From the IMG/VR virus record IMGVR_UViG_3300042384_000407, positions 1 to 46,903 of that record: a stretch of 46,903 nucleotides of DNA; one strand, written 5' to 3'. Shown one piece after another: positions 33,076-41,166 of the stretch. Every line of letters begins with the position of its first letter. Position 1 is the first letter of the stretch. Source of the stretch: a virus. Made by a program: the position numbers and the translations under genes. The notes beneath the pieces were generated by a model that was not told the DNA's origin, did not search any database, and saw only the letters and a list, made by a program, of their open reading frames with translations.

Positions 33076-35055
33076 TTAAGCATTTGCTAAATATGACCTA
33101 ATTGGTTCATTTATTGCTGCAACCACCTGATCCTTCATTGATGGGTCTTTTTGCATTGTTGTGGCTAGTAAATTAGCATAGTTATCGGCTCCCGAAATTT
33201 TTAGATTAACATTAAATGTTGTTTCATTTCCGGAAATAGGTCTACTTTTAGCTTTATCTATTTCATCTTGTATTGCTTTCTGTTGTTTTTCATAAGATTT
33301 TCCCTTAAAACTATCACCACCTGGTATTATACCCATAATTTTGTTTAAGGTTTCTGTGGCGCCTTCAACTAATGCAGGACCGTTACTCGGGTCCATTAAT
33401 GCGGTTTTAGCTTTATCTAATAAATCATAAACCTGAGTTTCACGAATACCTCTTCTTAAATTGTTTTGTAATAACAAATAAATGCTATTAATATCACTCA
33501 TCATTTGTGTTTGAACGGTAAATTGGCTTCTAGACAAATCCTCCAAACTAGCGCCAGCAATTTGTTCTTGATATCTTTGTAGTGCGGCAACTTGGTCACC
33601 AGTCATATTTGATAATTCAACAAACGCCTGACCACCAAAGAATTGTTGCATTTCTTTTGGTATTTCAAACCCAATTGTTCCACCTGAACCAATTTGAGCC
33701 ATATTTTTTATAAACTCTTTTTGATCACCATCCTTGAATTGAGGAAACATATCTATTTGACTCATTACCTCAAATTGGTTTGCTGCTTTTATAGCTAAAC
33801 TCGACATTTCCCCCAGTGTCATCCCTAGCGCATCTGCTCTAGCTTTTGCAACTCTTAAGTTGATACCTGTAACAGCAAAACGACCTTGAGCTTCATCAAA
33901 CACAGCTAAACTTCTTGCTGAATCAATGATTGAACTTTGTATGCCTTCCATATTATTGGTAACATCGTACATTGCTCTAATAGGGTCAGCTAGGTCACCA
34001 GCAGCACCACCAATCATTTGTAGTTTAGCCGCCATATCAATAGCCCCTTCTGGTTCAAAAACTTTGTCAGCAACTACAAAAACTTTATCCATGTTTAGTT
34101 TTAGTGATTGTGCTTGTTGAACCATTTGAGTTAAACCTGCAACACCATTTTTAAATCCGTATTCATTTAGTTTACCTAAATTAGCCATTAATGTTTTTGT
34201 GGTTTCCCTAGCTGTTAAACCTTGTGCTAAAGATGCTTTACCAGCGTTTAATATAATTTTAGTTGCGTCTTGTAACCCATAACCAATATTTCTAAAATTC
34301 TCAGCATTTTCAAATATAGATTTTGCGCTATCCGTTAATGTACTACTAATCTTAAGTGCATTTGCAACTGTTTCTGCTGTATATAGTTTTGTTTGTCCGG
34401 AATTTTTACTTAATGCTGCTGAAGCGTCTCGCGCATCTTGAATTGAAACACCAAATTTAACCGCTTCTTCTGCCGCCGTTAACATTTCCTCTTTCATAAC
34501 ACCAGCTAAATCGCCCATAATTCCACCTGCTTGTGAAATTGATGTTAACATTTTAGCTTCGTTATCATATGCATCAGCAATTAATGCTCCAGCATTTGAT
34601 GCCAGTGAACTAATTACTCCTTTAACAAGATCCACGGGTTTTAACACATTTGTGGCAACTGTTTTAAGTAGTGCAGAAATTTCTGAGGATTGCAAATCTC
34701 TCTGAACATTCAATTGGTCTTTAAATATACTTTCAGCGCCACTAACAATAATATTACCTAATCCACCTATTGCAGTACCAGCCAAACTCGATATTCTACC
34801 AACAACACTGCCAACAGCACCAGATGTTGCTGCTAGAACACCAGCACCACCGGCAGCAGCGCCAGTTGCAGCGGAAGATGCTGTAAGCGTTCTGATTTTG
34901 TTTTGAAGAGTCGATATACCATCGTTAATGTCTTGCTTTAGTGCATTGTTTGAACTATAGTTAGTTGTATTGGATTGCATAAAAGAAAGCAAATCCGTAT
35001 TACCACGTCTACCATTACTACTAAATAATTCGTCAATTGCGCTGTTAAATCCCAT
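33076..35055 (-). CDS. Tail tape measure protein
   Basis: The 659-aa, mostly helical protein has an Ala/Gly-rich hydrophobic segment at about residues 63-107 (ATGAAAGGAGVLAATSGAVG and on), followed by long amphipathic helices with many Ala, Ser, Gln and Lys. This is typical of tape measure proteins, which fill the tail tube lumen, set its length and are ejected into the host. It lies after the tail assembly chaperone genes and before the tube-initiator-like gene, the usual place. T4 gp29 (590 aa) is slightly shorter, so the tail should be about T4-sized. An exact TATTTATA lies 4 nt before the ATG. Confidence 0.88.
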   Translation of the reverse strand: MGFNSAIDELFSSNGRRGNTDLLSFMQSNTTNYSSNNALKQDINDGISTLQNKIRTLTASSAATGAAAGGAGVLAATSGAVGSVVGRISSLAGTAIGGLGNIIVSGAESIFKDQLNVQRDLQSSEISALLKTVATNVLKPVDLVKGVISSLASNAGALIADAYDNEAKMLTSISQAGGIMGDLAGVMKEEMLTAAEEAVKFGVSIQDARDASAALSKNSGQTKLYTAETVANALKISSTLTDSAKSIFENAENFRNIGYGLQDATKIILNAGKASLAQGLTARETTKTLMANLGKLNEYGFKNGVAGLTQMVQQAQSLKLNMDKVFVVADKVFEPEGAIDMAAKLQMIGGAAGDLADPIRAMYDVTNNMEGIQSSIIDSARSLAVFDEAQGRFAVTGINLRVAKARADALGMTLGEMSSLAIKAANQFEVMSQIDMFPQFKDGDQKEFIKNMAQIGSGGTIGFEIPKEMQQFFGGQAFVELSNMTGDQVAALQRYQEQIAGASLEDLSRSQFTVQTQMMSDINSIYLLLQNNLRRGIRETQVYDLLDKAKTALMDPSNGPALVEGATETLNKIMGIIPGGDSFKGKSYEKQQKAIQDEIDKAKSRPISGNETTFNVNLKISGADNYANLLATTMQKDPSMKDQVVAAINEPIRSYLANA

Positions 35056-35059
35056 AACC

Positions 35060-35067
35060 TATAAATA
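35060..35067 (-). promoter_or_regulatory. Putative late element TATTTATA
   Basis: Exact coding-strand TATTTATA ending 4 nt before the tape measure ATG and starting just after the stop of the 38-aa chaperone-like gene. The tiny gap to the ATG would require an almost leaderless mRNA if this is a -10-type box. Confidence 0.45.
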
Positions 35068-35072
35068 TTAGA

Positions 35073-35189
35073 TTAACCATTTTGCAAGTCAAATAAATAA
35101 CTAACGAAATTTCTTCTTTCGTGTACTGGAATCATTAATACATCTTGATACGTAAAACCGTTTTTCAACAAGAATAATATTTCATCCAT
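35073..35189 (-). CDS. Small tail assembly chaperone-like protein (gpT-like extension), 38 aa
   Basis: A 38-aa frame (MDEILFLLKNGFTYQDVLMI..., ending SYLFDLQNG) fills the gap between the gp26-like gene and the tape measure. The pattern GFTYQDV-x-x-IPVHERRNF closely resembles the short second product of phage tail assembly chaperone pairs, with a K/N-G-F-T/S-x-x-D/E-x-x-x-M/I-P-I-x-x-R core. It may start at its own ATG at 35189. Alternatively, the frame is open upstream to about 35276, overlapping the 3' end of the gp26-like gene in the +1 (equivalently -2) frame. A slip at the TTTTTT run (35221-35226) would give a fusion of about 291 aa. Chaperone pairs upstream of tape measure genes often use such frameshifts. 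Confidence 0.7.
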   Translation of the reverse strand: MDEILFLLKNGFTYQDVLMIPVHERRNFVSYLFDLQNG

Positions 35190-35199
35190 TTGATATTTC

Positions 35200-35949
35200 T
35201 TATAATCCGTAGAAAGGACGAAAAAACTCCACCCCAAAGTCAATAACAACTGTGACTTTTTCTCCTGACGGGGCGGCTATATCAATAAACAAATCTAATC
35301 CTGGTTTATTATCTGAAACGAATTTCTTAAAGTCCTGAGAGTCCTTAATTGGCATCGTTTGAATGAATTGGTAAAGTGCCATTGGGTCTTTATTCCCATC
35401 AATGGATTTAATCATCATTTCTAGTCGTTTGGTTATTACATTAGAAACTTCTTTACCAGTTGTTTTATTTCTTATTGTTAGTAATTCATTTTCTTGTAAT
35501 TGTGTTAAGAATTTGAATGTAATATCTTTTTTAGAGATTGGTAAATGATATGAATATTCATCATTTTCGTTTGCTTTTAAAGTAAAATCTTTTGTCTTTA
35601 AACTAGATAAATCAATATCCTGTTCAAAATTTTCACTTGTTTTAGGGTCAACCGCTTTTACCTTATAAATTGTACCAAATGCGGTATTTCGCAAGAAAAT
35701 TAAGATTGCTTGTCTATCTTCTTCTAAAAGTTCATTTACGTCTAAATCTCTATCAAGAATTTTTCTTCTTAATAATTCGTCAATAACGGCTTCGCCATTG
35801 ATTAAGTTGGGGGACATCAATACATTCTCATCAGCAGCGGTTAAATAACCCACCCTGACGGATTTTTTCTTATTTGTGTATGATAGTCCTTGCGAAGGTA
35901 ATTGCACAACGTCGTATGCAATTGAGGGGTCTATGTTAAAATTTTCCAT
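35200..35949 (-). CDS. Tail assembly chaperone / baseplate hub assembly protein (T4 gp26-like family)
   Basis: The 249-aa protein begins MENFNIDPSIAYDVVQLPSQ and contains GYLTAADENVLMSPNLINGE followed by DELLRRKILDRDLDVNELLE. This is the characteristic start of the T4-type baseplate/hub assembly family, in which a Leu-rich acidic segment follows the T-A-A-D-E-N/D motif. It ends in a VVIDFGVEFFRPFYGL strand. It sits between the tube gene and the tape measure gene, the standard location of tail assembly chaperones. A homopolymer TTTTTT near its 3' end lies in the overlap with the 38-aa frame. The family call is good; the frameshift is inference. Confidence 0.82.
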   Translation of the reverse strand: MENFNIDPSIAYDVVQLPSQGLSYTNKKKSVRVGYLTAADENVLMSPNLINGEAVIDELLRRKILDRDLDVNELLEEDRQAILIFLRNTAFGTIYKVKAVDPKTSENFEQDIDLSSLKTKDFTLKANENDEYSYHLPISKKDITFKFLTQLQENELLTIRNKTTGKEVSNVITKRLEMMIKSIDGNKDPMALYQFIQTMPIKDSQDFKKFVSDNKPGLDLFIDIAAPSGEKVTVVIDFGVEFFRPFYGL

Positions 35950-35987
35950 AATACTAGTTTACACTATAAGTACATTAAAGTAAAGTT

Positions 35988-36042
35988 TAAAAAAAAATTC
36001 GTTAAATCCTGCATTTCACGTGGAACACTGGACTTAACGAAT
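35988..36042 (-). terminator. Strong Rho-independent terminator after the tail tube gene
   Basis: On the minus strand ATTCGTTAAGTCC (36030-36042) pairs with GGATTTAACGAAT (35997-36009): 13 bp with one G-U, then a run of nine T. The 20-nt loop contains the parS-like palindrome at 36012-36027. It lies about 27 nt beyond the tube gene stop, so tube mRNA should end here. Confidence 0.9.
36012..36027. promoter_or_regulatory. parS-like palindrome in a terminator loop
   Basis: The 16-mer CATTTCACGTGGAACA matches the known parS variant TGTTTCACGTGGAACA at 14 of 16 positions, including the whole TTTCACGTG core. parS sites bind ParB in bacterial chromosome and plasmid segregation. No parA or parB gene is in the window. 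The match could be fortuitous, since it also forms part of the terminator loop. Confidence 0.35.
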
Positions 36043-36068
36043 TGAATATCAATATATTGTATAGAATA

Positions 36069-36557
36069 CTAGTAAATAAGTACGCATCTATCCATTCTTA
36101 AAGAACAGTCGATACTTGCCAATTCATCTTGAGAATATGCTAAATCACCAAAGTTTAAGTTGGTAAGGAAGCAACCCTCTAATAACCACTTTTCAACAAC
36201 AACACCTGTTGGGTCTAACATTTCCAAGTATACATCTTTTTTATATCCTGCGGCATAACCCATACGACCTGTAACTGATTCTGCGTGTAAGCGGAACCAC
36301 TCCATAAGTGCTTGTGCTGCTGAAGGACCAATCGGGTCTTTAAACTGAACTTTAATTTCTTCCCAGTCAAATCTACCAGCAACGTAAGTTGAGGTGTTTA
36401 AGAAAGGTATTTCAACAGATTTAATTTTAGCTGATGGGCGAGATGTTGAAGTCACGTACCACTCATTTATACCTAATGTAGATGGAAATCTTAGGATAAA
36501 TCTATTTTTTCTTTTTGGTTCGTAGGGAACCGGCATTTTCATTAATAAATCCGCCAT
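36069..36557 (-). CDS. Tail tube protein, gp19-like
   Basis: This 162-aa protein matches T4 gp19 (163 aa) in length and pattern. It begins MADLLMKMPVPYEPKRKNRF, followed by strand-rich FPSTLGINEWYVTSTSRPS, then KIKSVEIPFLNTSTYVAGRF with WEEIKVQFKDPIGPSAAQAL. The C-terminus is LLEGCFLTNLNFGDLAYSQD followed by short strands. Hexamers stack inside the sheath around the tape measure. It is bounded by terminators on both sides (36771-36808 upstream, 35988-36042 downstream), so it is probably a single-gene transcript, as expected for a very abundant protein. TATTTATA lies 36 nt upstream. Confidence 0.93.
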   Translation of the reverse strand: MADLLMKMPVPYEPKRKNRFILRFPSTLGINEWYVTSTSRPSAKIKSVEIPFLNTSTYVAGRFDWEEIKVQFKDPIGPSAAQALMEWFRLHAESVTGRMGYAAGYKKDVYLEMLDPTGVVVEKWLLEGCFLTNLNFGDLAYSQDELASIDCSLRMDRCVLIY

Positions 36558-36593
36558 TTTTTGTTATATTTGTTTTTAGTTTATTTGCTTTAT

Positions 36594-36601
36594 TATAAAT
36601 A
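36594..36601 (-). promoter_or_regulatory. Putative late element TATTTATA upstream of the tube gene
   Basis: Exact coding-strand TATTTATA 36 nt before the tail tube ATG. It is one of two copies with spacing long enough for an ordinary promoter and leader. The remainder of the 270-nt gap (36558-36828) is very AT-rich and, apart from the sheath terminator, shows no gene or repeat that I can identify. Confidence 0.55.
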
Positions 36602-36770
36602 TATCACTAATTAAAATAAATTTATTTTTGGGTTTTCTTGGTTTTGTCGATTTTTTTCCGTAGCTTTTTGCAAACACTTATATAAAACATTAAAAAAATA
36701 TCAAACAAATCTTAAAAAATAGAGAAAAAAATATAAAATTTTTAAAAAACATCATCTCTTTTCACTATCA

Positions 36771-36808
36771 AAAATTAAAATGGGGGATATTATGTCTACC
36801 CCCCATTT
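36771..36808 (-). terminator. Rho-independent terminator after the tail sheath gene
   Basis: On the minus strand AAATGGGGG (36800-36808) pairs perfectly with CCCCCATTT (36778-36786) around a 13-nt loop, followed by an interrupted T-run (T, AA, TTTT). It lies about 20 nt beyond the sheath stop and separates sheath and tube transcripts. Confidence 0.8.
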
Positions 36809-36828
36809 GTGTTTTATTTTAATTAATA

Positions 36829-39648
36829 TTATATATTTTCAAAAGAAGCACCTGTTGGTGTTATTATGAATTCTACATCGATAAATTCTAATGATCTAGT
36901 TGGTTTAATGTAAATCTTACCTCTTAGTGTGTTAGCATCAATGTCTTCTGGGTCGTTAGAAACCGCTACGCGGAAATCATACAAACCTCTTTCTTTCTTA
37001 ATAGAATCTAATATTGGGTTAACCAAACTTAAGAATTCTTGTCTTACTTGATCATCATTTTGTTCGAACAATAATCTAACTGCTACTGCTGAAATCAACT
37101 TTCTAGCTCTTAATAACAATCTTCTTACGTTAATTCTATCTAATGCTGATTCTCTTACTTGTAAGGTTTTGTTACCCCAAATAATTGTACCTGTATCAGA
37201 GAATGTCGCAATTGGGTTAATTCTGTTTTTGTATAATTCATCTCTATCATCTAATGTTAATTTTTTAGCTGCTTTAATTGAGTTAACTAAACCTCTTGAA
37301 TAACCTGCAACTGCAAACCAAGGATATGATACATTATCGGTTAATGCAATGTTTTTAACAACTTCTCCTGTTGGTGGTAAGTAAAGTTGAGTTGCGTTGT
37401 CAGTATCTCTTACTTGAATCCAAGGCCAGTAAGTTGCTGAATAGTTTGTGTCTAAACTAACACTATCTAAATCATCAACAACTTCCGCTGTTGTTGTGTG
37501 GTTTGGTGCATTAATAATGTATAATGAATCCGCTCTATCATTCTCAACCATATCAATAGCTTGAGTTACAAGAGAACTGTGGTTTAACCAATTGATACCT
37601 GGAGTTGCAAATAAATTAATATCTACTGCTTCTGGATTAGAGAATGAATTAATACCTTCTAAATAAGCGTAATAATCTGAGTTACCAACTGTTGAACTGA
37701 ATACACCACCACTTGTTGAGTGATTGGTTGAATATGTGTTTTTACCAAAAATATATCCGTCTGTGTTTGTTCTAACATTTCTGTAGATATCCCAACCATC
37801 AAATCCGCCAAATACTGGTAATGTGAATTTACAATAAGATATACCTGTTAATGGGTTATCCACACCTGTTTGACCTTCAAAGTCATATGCAGTTGTTTCA
37901 TATACTGTATTTCCATTAGCGTCAGTTATTGTTGAGGCATTTGTTGATAAGTGAAAACCAAATGTTACCTCATTAGCACCAACACCCTTAAATTTGAACA
38001 TGTCTTTGTCATATCCAATATGTGATTGCGATGATAAACCTAATGTTACTTTTTTAACTTTATCTCCATTAGATATTTCCGCACTACCATCTGTGTTATA
38101 ATAAATTGTTTCACCTGCTGTATTGTATTTTGTTTTAAATGTTAAACCTCCGATAGAATCTTTGGTTGTACATCCTTTGAAACCCGCTGGAATTGCGTCT
38201 GCTGGCGCGTTATCAGCCAATACTAACATAACGTATTTACTTCTGATTTCATATTCACCATCAGATGTACCAATTTTTTTAGCAACGAAACCTGGAAGAT
38301 CCGGATTCATTGAACATCTTGAGAACTTCTCTAGAACCACTTGGTTTTCGTCTGAATCATAAAAATCACGAACTAAAACATCAAATTCACCAGTTTCAAC
38401 ATTAATATTTTGAATAGTAATTTTAACTTCATTATTAGAAGCGTTACCATCTGATATTGTTAAGAAACTAAATAAATCAAATACGTTACCACCTCTTACT
38501 TCAGAAACAACTAAATTTGAACCCGCCATATCCCATTGTTGTACAAAATCTGTTCCTTCTGCGTTTACATATTCAGTAGTATTTAAACCTCTGATTTGAC
38601 CTTGTTGGAAAAGATTTTTAATTAAATTTGGATAAACTTCGTGAACATATATTGGGTTAACCGTTTTTTCTTTATCAAAAACATCAACACCTAAAACTTT
38701 TGTAATATATTTTGTTGAAGCAGTGTCAAAACTACAATCAAATGTTCTAACATCAGCATCGACGTCTGTAACAGTTAATGTGAATTCTGATAAAGGATCT
38801 AATGCAATATCTGATCCAGTAATTTGAACCGATGTTGTACCAGTAACTCTATGTGTTAATACTTCCGAAATGTATGAACCTCTAGACCTTAACAAACAAA
38901 CAACTTTTCCGTCATTTGCTAAAGTTGCGCTATATTCATATCTTGTAACATCAAATGATGTTGTTCCGTGATTATAAACGAATAGGTATGAATAAACCTT
39001 GTTTGTAAAGTTTGAGTATGTGTTATACCAGTTTTTGGTTGCACTAGCACCTATTGGTGATGAAACAGTGGTTCCAGTTAAAGAACTTGTTGCAGCAGTT
39101 GGTACAGTTCCAATTGTAAACCAGTTACCAGTATTCCCACTAGTGTTTCCACTATATTGGTCTAAGATAAATCCTGGTACTGAGTCGCCATCAGATGCTG
39201 TTTTTCCTGAAAGTTCAGCATAAAATGTTGAACCAGTAATACCACTTGCGGTAACCACTGTTGTTCCAGTTGTTGTTCCTGTTGTTACAAGGTCTCCAAC
39301 AACCATACCACCCAATGTTTTAATACCATAGGTTCTGTTTGGTTTATAACCAGTTAAACCCAATACTCGGGTTACAAATAACTGATTTGATTCTTGTAAA
39401 TATGATTTTGCTACATAAGGTAACTCGTATTTTGGGTTATCACTTCCGTCTTTTGCGGGTGAAGTGCCACCAAAATATGTTTTGAATTCGTCGAAATTAG
39501 ACACCAAGATTGGTTCGAAAGCTGGACCTTTTAAAGTTTCACCTACTAAACCCAATGTTGTTACCCCTACACTTTGCGCTACGAATGTTAAATCTTTCTC
39601 TGAAGTGTAGACCCCCGGAGAAACGAAAACTCTGTTTGAATTTGCCAT
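36829..39648 (-). CDS. Tail sheath protein, gp18-like
   Basis: The 939-aa protein has the classic sheath N-terminus (VSPGVYTSEKDLTFVAQSVG, then a TTLGLVGETLKGPAFEPILV segment). It also has the conserved C-terminal core: RRLLLRARKLISAVAVRLLF, a basic helix, RGLYDFRVAVSND and LEFIDVEFIITPTGA. T4 gp18 is 659 aa; the extra length lies in the middle (about residues 110-600), which is Gly/Thr/Ser-rich and beta, as expected for surface-exposed insertion domains. The sheath contracts to drive the tube through the envelope. It is transcribed as its own unit, ending at the 36771-36808 terminator. A divergent small regulator gene lies upstream. Confidence 0.95.
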   Translation of the reverse strand: MANSNRVFVSPGVYTSEKDLTFVAQSVGVTTLGLVGETLKGPAFEPILVSNFDEFKTYFGGTSPAKDGSDNPKYELPYVAKSYLQESNQLFVTRVLGLTGYKPNRTYGIKTLGGMVVGDLVTTGTTTGTTVVTASGITGSTFYAELSGKTASDGDSVPGFILDQYSGNTSGNTGNWFTIGTVPTAATSSLTGTTVSSPIGASATKNWYNTYSNFTNKVYSYLFVYNHGTTSFDVTRYEYSATLANDGKVVCLLRSRGSYISEVLTHRVTGTTSVQITGSDIALDPLSEFTLTVTDVDADVRTFDCSFDTASTKYITKVLGVDVFDKEKTVNPIYVHEVYPNLIKNLFQQGQIRGLNTTEYVNAEGTDFVQQWDMAGSNLVVSEVRGGNVFDLFSFLTISDGNASNNEVKITIQNINVETGEFDVLVRDFYDSDENQVVLEKFSRCSMNPDLPGFVAKKIGTSDGEYEIRSKYVMLVLADNAPADAIPAGFKGCTTKDSIGGLTFKTKYNTAGETIYYNTDGSAEISNGDKVKKVTLGLSSQSHIGYDKDMFKFKGVGANEVTFGFHLSTNASTITDANGNTVYETTAYDFEGQTGVDNPLTGISYCKFTLPVFGGFDGWDIYRNVRTNTDGYIFGKNTYSTNHSTSGGVFSSTVGNSDYYAYLEGINSFSNPEAVDINLFATPGINWLNHSSLVTQAIDMVENDRADSLYIINAPNHTTTAEVVDDLDSVSLDTNYSATYWPWIQVRDTDNATQLYLPPTGEVVKNIALTDNVSYPWFAVAGYSRGLVNSIKAAKKLTLDDRDELYKNRINPIATFSDTGTIIWGNKTLQVRESALDRINVRRLLLRARKLISAVAVRLLFEQNDDQVRQEFLSLVNPILDSIKKERGLYDFRVAVSNDPEDIDANTLRGKIYIKPTRSLEFIDVEFIITPTGASFENI

Positions 39649-39684
39649 TGATAAATGTTTGGTTAAGTTATTTTATTCTTATCA

Positions 39685-39692
39685 AATAAATA
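39685..39692 (-). promoter_or_regulatory. TATTTATT variant upstream of the tail sheath gene
   Basis: Coding-strand TATTTATT 36 nt before the sheath ATG, the same spacing as the exact copy before the tube gene. It touches the hairpin at 39692-39712. Confidence 0.4.
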
Positions 39693-39712
39693 TCTTTGTT
39701 TTTAGCAAAGAT
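39692..39712. repeat. Inverted repeat in the regulator/sheath divergent region
   Basis: ATCTTTG and CAAAGAT form a perfect 7-bp inverted repeat with a 7-nt loop, directly upstream of the sheath TATTTATT. A partial ATCTT copy follows nearby. No T-run follows on either strand, so it is not an obvious terminator; an operator is possible. Confidence 0.45.
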
Positions 39713-39759
39713 TTCCAAGATTTTGACTACTTAGATAGTATTTTATCCTTTTTTATCGT

Positions 39760-39767
39760 TATTTATC
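39760..39767 (+). promoter_or_regulatory. TATTTATC variant upstream of the small regulator gene
   Basis: TATTTATC on the plus strand ends 7 nt before the ATG at 39775. It overlaps the TATCT-TT-AGATA palindrome (39764-39775) that runs into the start codon. Confidence 0.3.
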
Positions 39768-39774
39768 TTTAGAT

Positions 39775-39933
39775 ATGAAAACAACAACCAAAAACGTCAA
39801 AATAAGTGATAAACATCACGAAATGGTTAAAACCCACTGTGATAAACACGGATTAAAAATTTATAAACTTTTAGAAAAATTAATAGAAGAAACCTGTAAA
39901 CCTAAAAAAAGGGACATTTACGGAGAATCTTAG
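39775..39933 (+). CDS. Small ribbon-helix-helix-like protein, candidate regulator, 52 aa
   Basis: This 52-aa plus-strand gene starts MKTTTKNVKISDKHHEMVKT and ends KKRDIYGES. It fits the Arc/CopG ribbon-helix-helix pattern: a basic beta-strand (KNVKIS), helix A (DKHHEMVKTHCDKHG) and helix B (KIYKLLEKLIEE). Such proteins usually dimerise and bind short inverted repeats, often regulating their own gene. It is divergent from the sheath gene across 126 nt that hold a 7-bp inverted repeat and a TATCT-TT-AGATA palindrome overlapping this ATG. Its TAG overlaps the stop of the convergent gp15-like gene by 3 bases. It was too short for routine gene finding. DNA binding is inferred. Confidence 0.72.
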   Translation: MKTTTKNVKISDKHHEMVKTHCDKHGLKIYKLLEKLIEETCKPKKRDIYGES

Positions 39934-41165
39934 TGTAGATATGTCACACCAATTTTTGAATTAATCACAGGGGAATAATTGAGAGTTATTTCATTTGATG
40001 AACTAATATCAAATCCGCCACCCTCTTCTTCCAAAAGACCGTTAATATCTAAACTAACAATGCTGTCAATATTATTCAATAATTCAAAAACAAGGGTTGA
40101 ACCATCGTAAGTGTAATATTCTGTGGAAACTTGAATTGGTTTACCGTAGCTATCTATGAATACACTATTTTTACCTTTATAATATGTTATTGCAATTAAA
40201 CTATTTTCAAACGGAGCATCTACAAATGTTATTTTAGATGTTCCGGCGATATGGAAATAATCTACATCTCTTTCTTGTAAAAGACCGTTTATTGAAACAT
40301 TAAATAGAATACCAATACTCTCACCAACGCTAAATTGTTTTTGCAAACCATCCCCTGGGAAAGTTACAACGGTCAATTCTATTGTTTTATTAATATATTT
40401 CTTTTGATAATTAGATCCTGCAATGAATTCATTTAATAGAAACATTCTACTAATGGCCGGCTTAACCTCAAATTCTTCAGAGTCAATTAATAAACCTAAC
40501 AAAGTAAATTGATAATTTTGCGAGTAAAATCTACGATTATCAATTTGTTCAATCGGAGAGTTATCCTCAACCTTATCTAGTAAAATAGGTATGTAATGAC
40601 CTTTTACCGTTGTATACGCTTGTCTAGATGCAAATTTTTGCATTACAATTTTATTGAATCTGTTTAGTTCACGTATTTTGTTACAAATAATGGTAACCTC
40701 ATATGTAATGTCCACTGCGACCGGCTGTGGTATCTTATAAACGTCTGCACCCATTTGTGTGCCGTTCCAAGTAGCAACTGTTGCGTAATGGAAAGGTAAT
40801 CTTTCTGGGATTGTTCTTTGTATTGATGGATTTGTTCCCGGTTGTACATCAGGTCTTCTTATGATACCCATAAATGGTATTTTCATATTACCGTCATCGT
40901 CGGAAAACTCCCAAGTATTCATTACCTGAGCCCATCTTTGTATCGTTAAAATTTTTGGAATAATTGGAATAGGTTTACCGTCACTAATAACTTTAAAATT
41001 AGTGTTAACAAAATCTAACATACCCATATCTAAATCGTCATGTAGAATAGAGTCAGGTAAATACGTATCCGACTTTGTTATTTTATCTAACAATTCCTGT
41101 CTTCTACCGGTCAATTCTTTACCTTTGTAGATTTGTATGTCGTTTTTTCTTTTTGGTATTCCCAT
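39930..41165 (-). CDS. Tail sheath stabiliser / completion protein, gp15-like, with C-terminal tandem repeats
   Basis: In this 411-aa protein, residues about 40-250 resemble T4 gp15 (272 aa), the proximal tail terminator ring. Key stretches are IPIIPKILTIQRWAQVMNTW, VDITYEVTIICNKIRELNRF, QKFASRQAYTTVKGHYIPIL and RRFYSQNYQFTLLGLLID. These match gp15's YEL-x-I ... IVEQILPYF ... RR-x-x-x-W-x-L-x-F layout. Beyond residue about 270 come two related beta-modules: FNVSINGLLQERDVDYFHIA and later LDINGLLEEEGGGFDISS, each followed by an I-T-x-x-x-x-P-x-x-N/S-x-I-x-V/I-T-Y strand. T4 gp15 lacks these. The neck gene upstream ends one base before its ATG. Order gp14-gp15-(sheath)-(tube) is T4-like. Confidence 0.75.
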   Translation of the reverse strand: MGIPKRKNDIQIYKGKELTGRRQELLDKITKSDTYLPDSILHDDLDMGMLDFVNTNFKVISDGKPIPIIPKILTIQRWAQVMNTWEFSDDDGNMKIPFMGIIRRPDVQPGTNPSIQRTIPERLPFHYATVATWNGTQMGADVYKIPQPVAVDITYEVTIICNKIRELNRFNKIVMQKFASRQAYTTVKGHYIPILLDKVEDNSPIEQIDNRRFYSQNYQFTLLGLLIDSEEFEVKPAISRMFLLNEFIAGSNYQKKYINKTIELTVVTFPGDGLQKQFSVGESIGILFNVSINGLLQERDVDYFHIAGTSKITFVDAPFENSLIAITYYKGKNSVFIDSYGKPIQVSTEYYTYDGSTLVFELLNNIDSIVSLDINGLLEEEGGGFDISSSNEITLNYSPVINSKIGVTYLH

Positions 41166-41166
41166 T

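Noticed and set aside
36558-36780. Possible small gene or RNA in the AT-rich gap between the tube and sheath genes.
   Set aside because: No frame of useful length on either strand and no stable GC-containing hairpin other than the sheath terminator.
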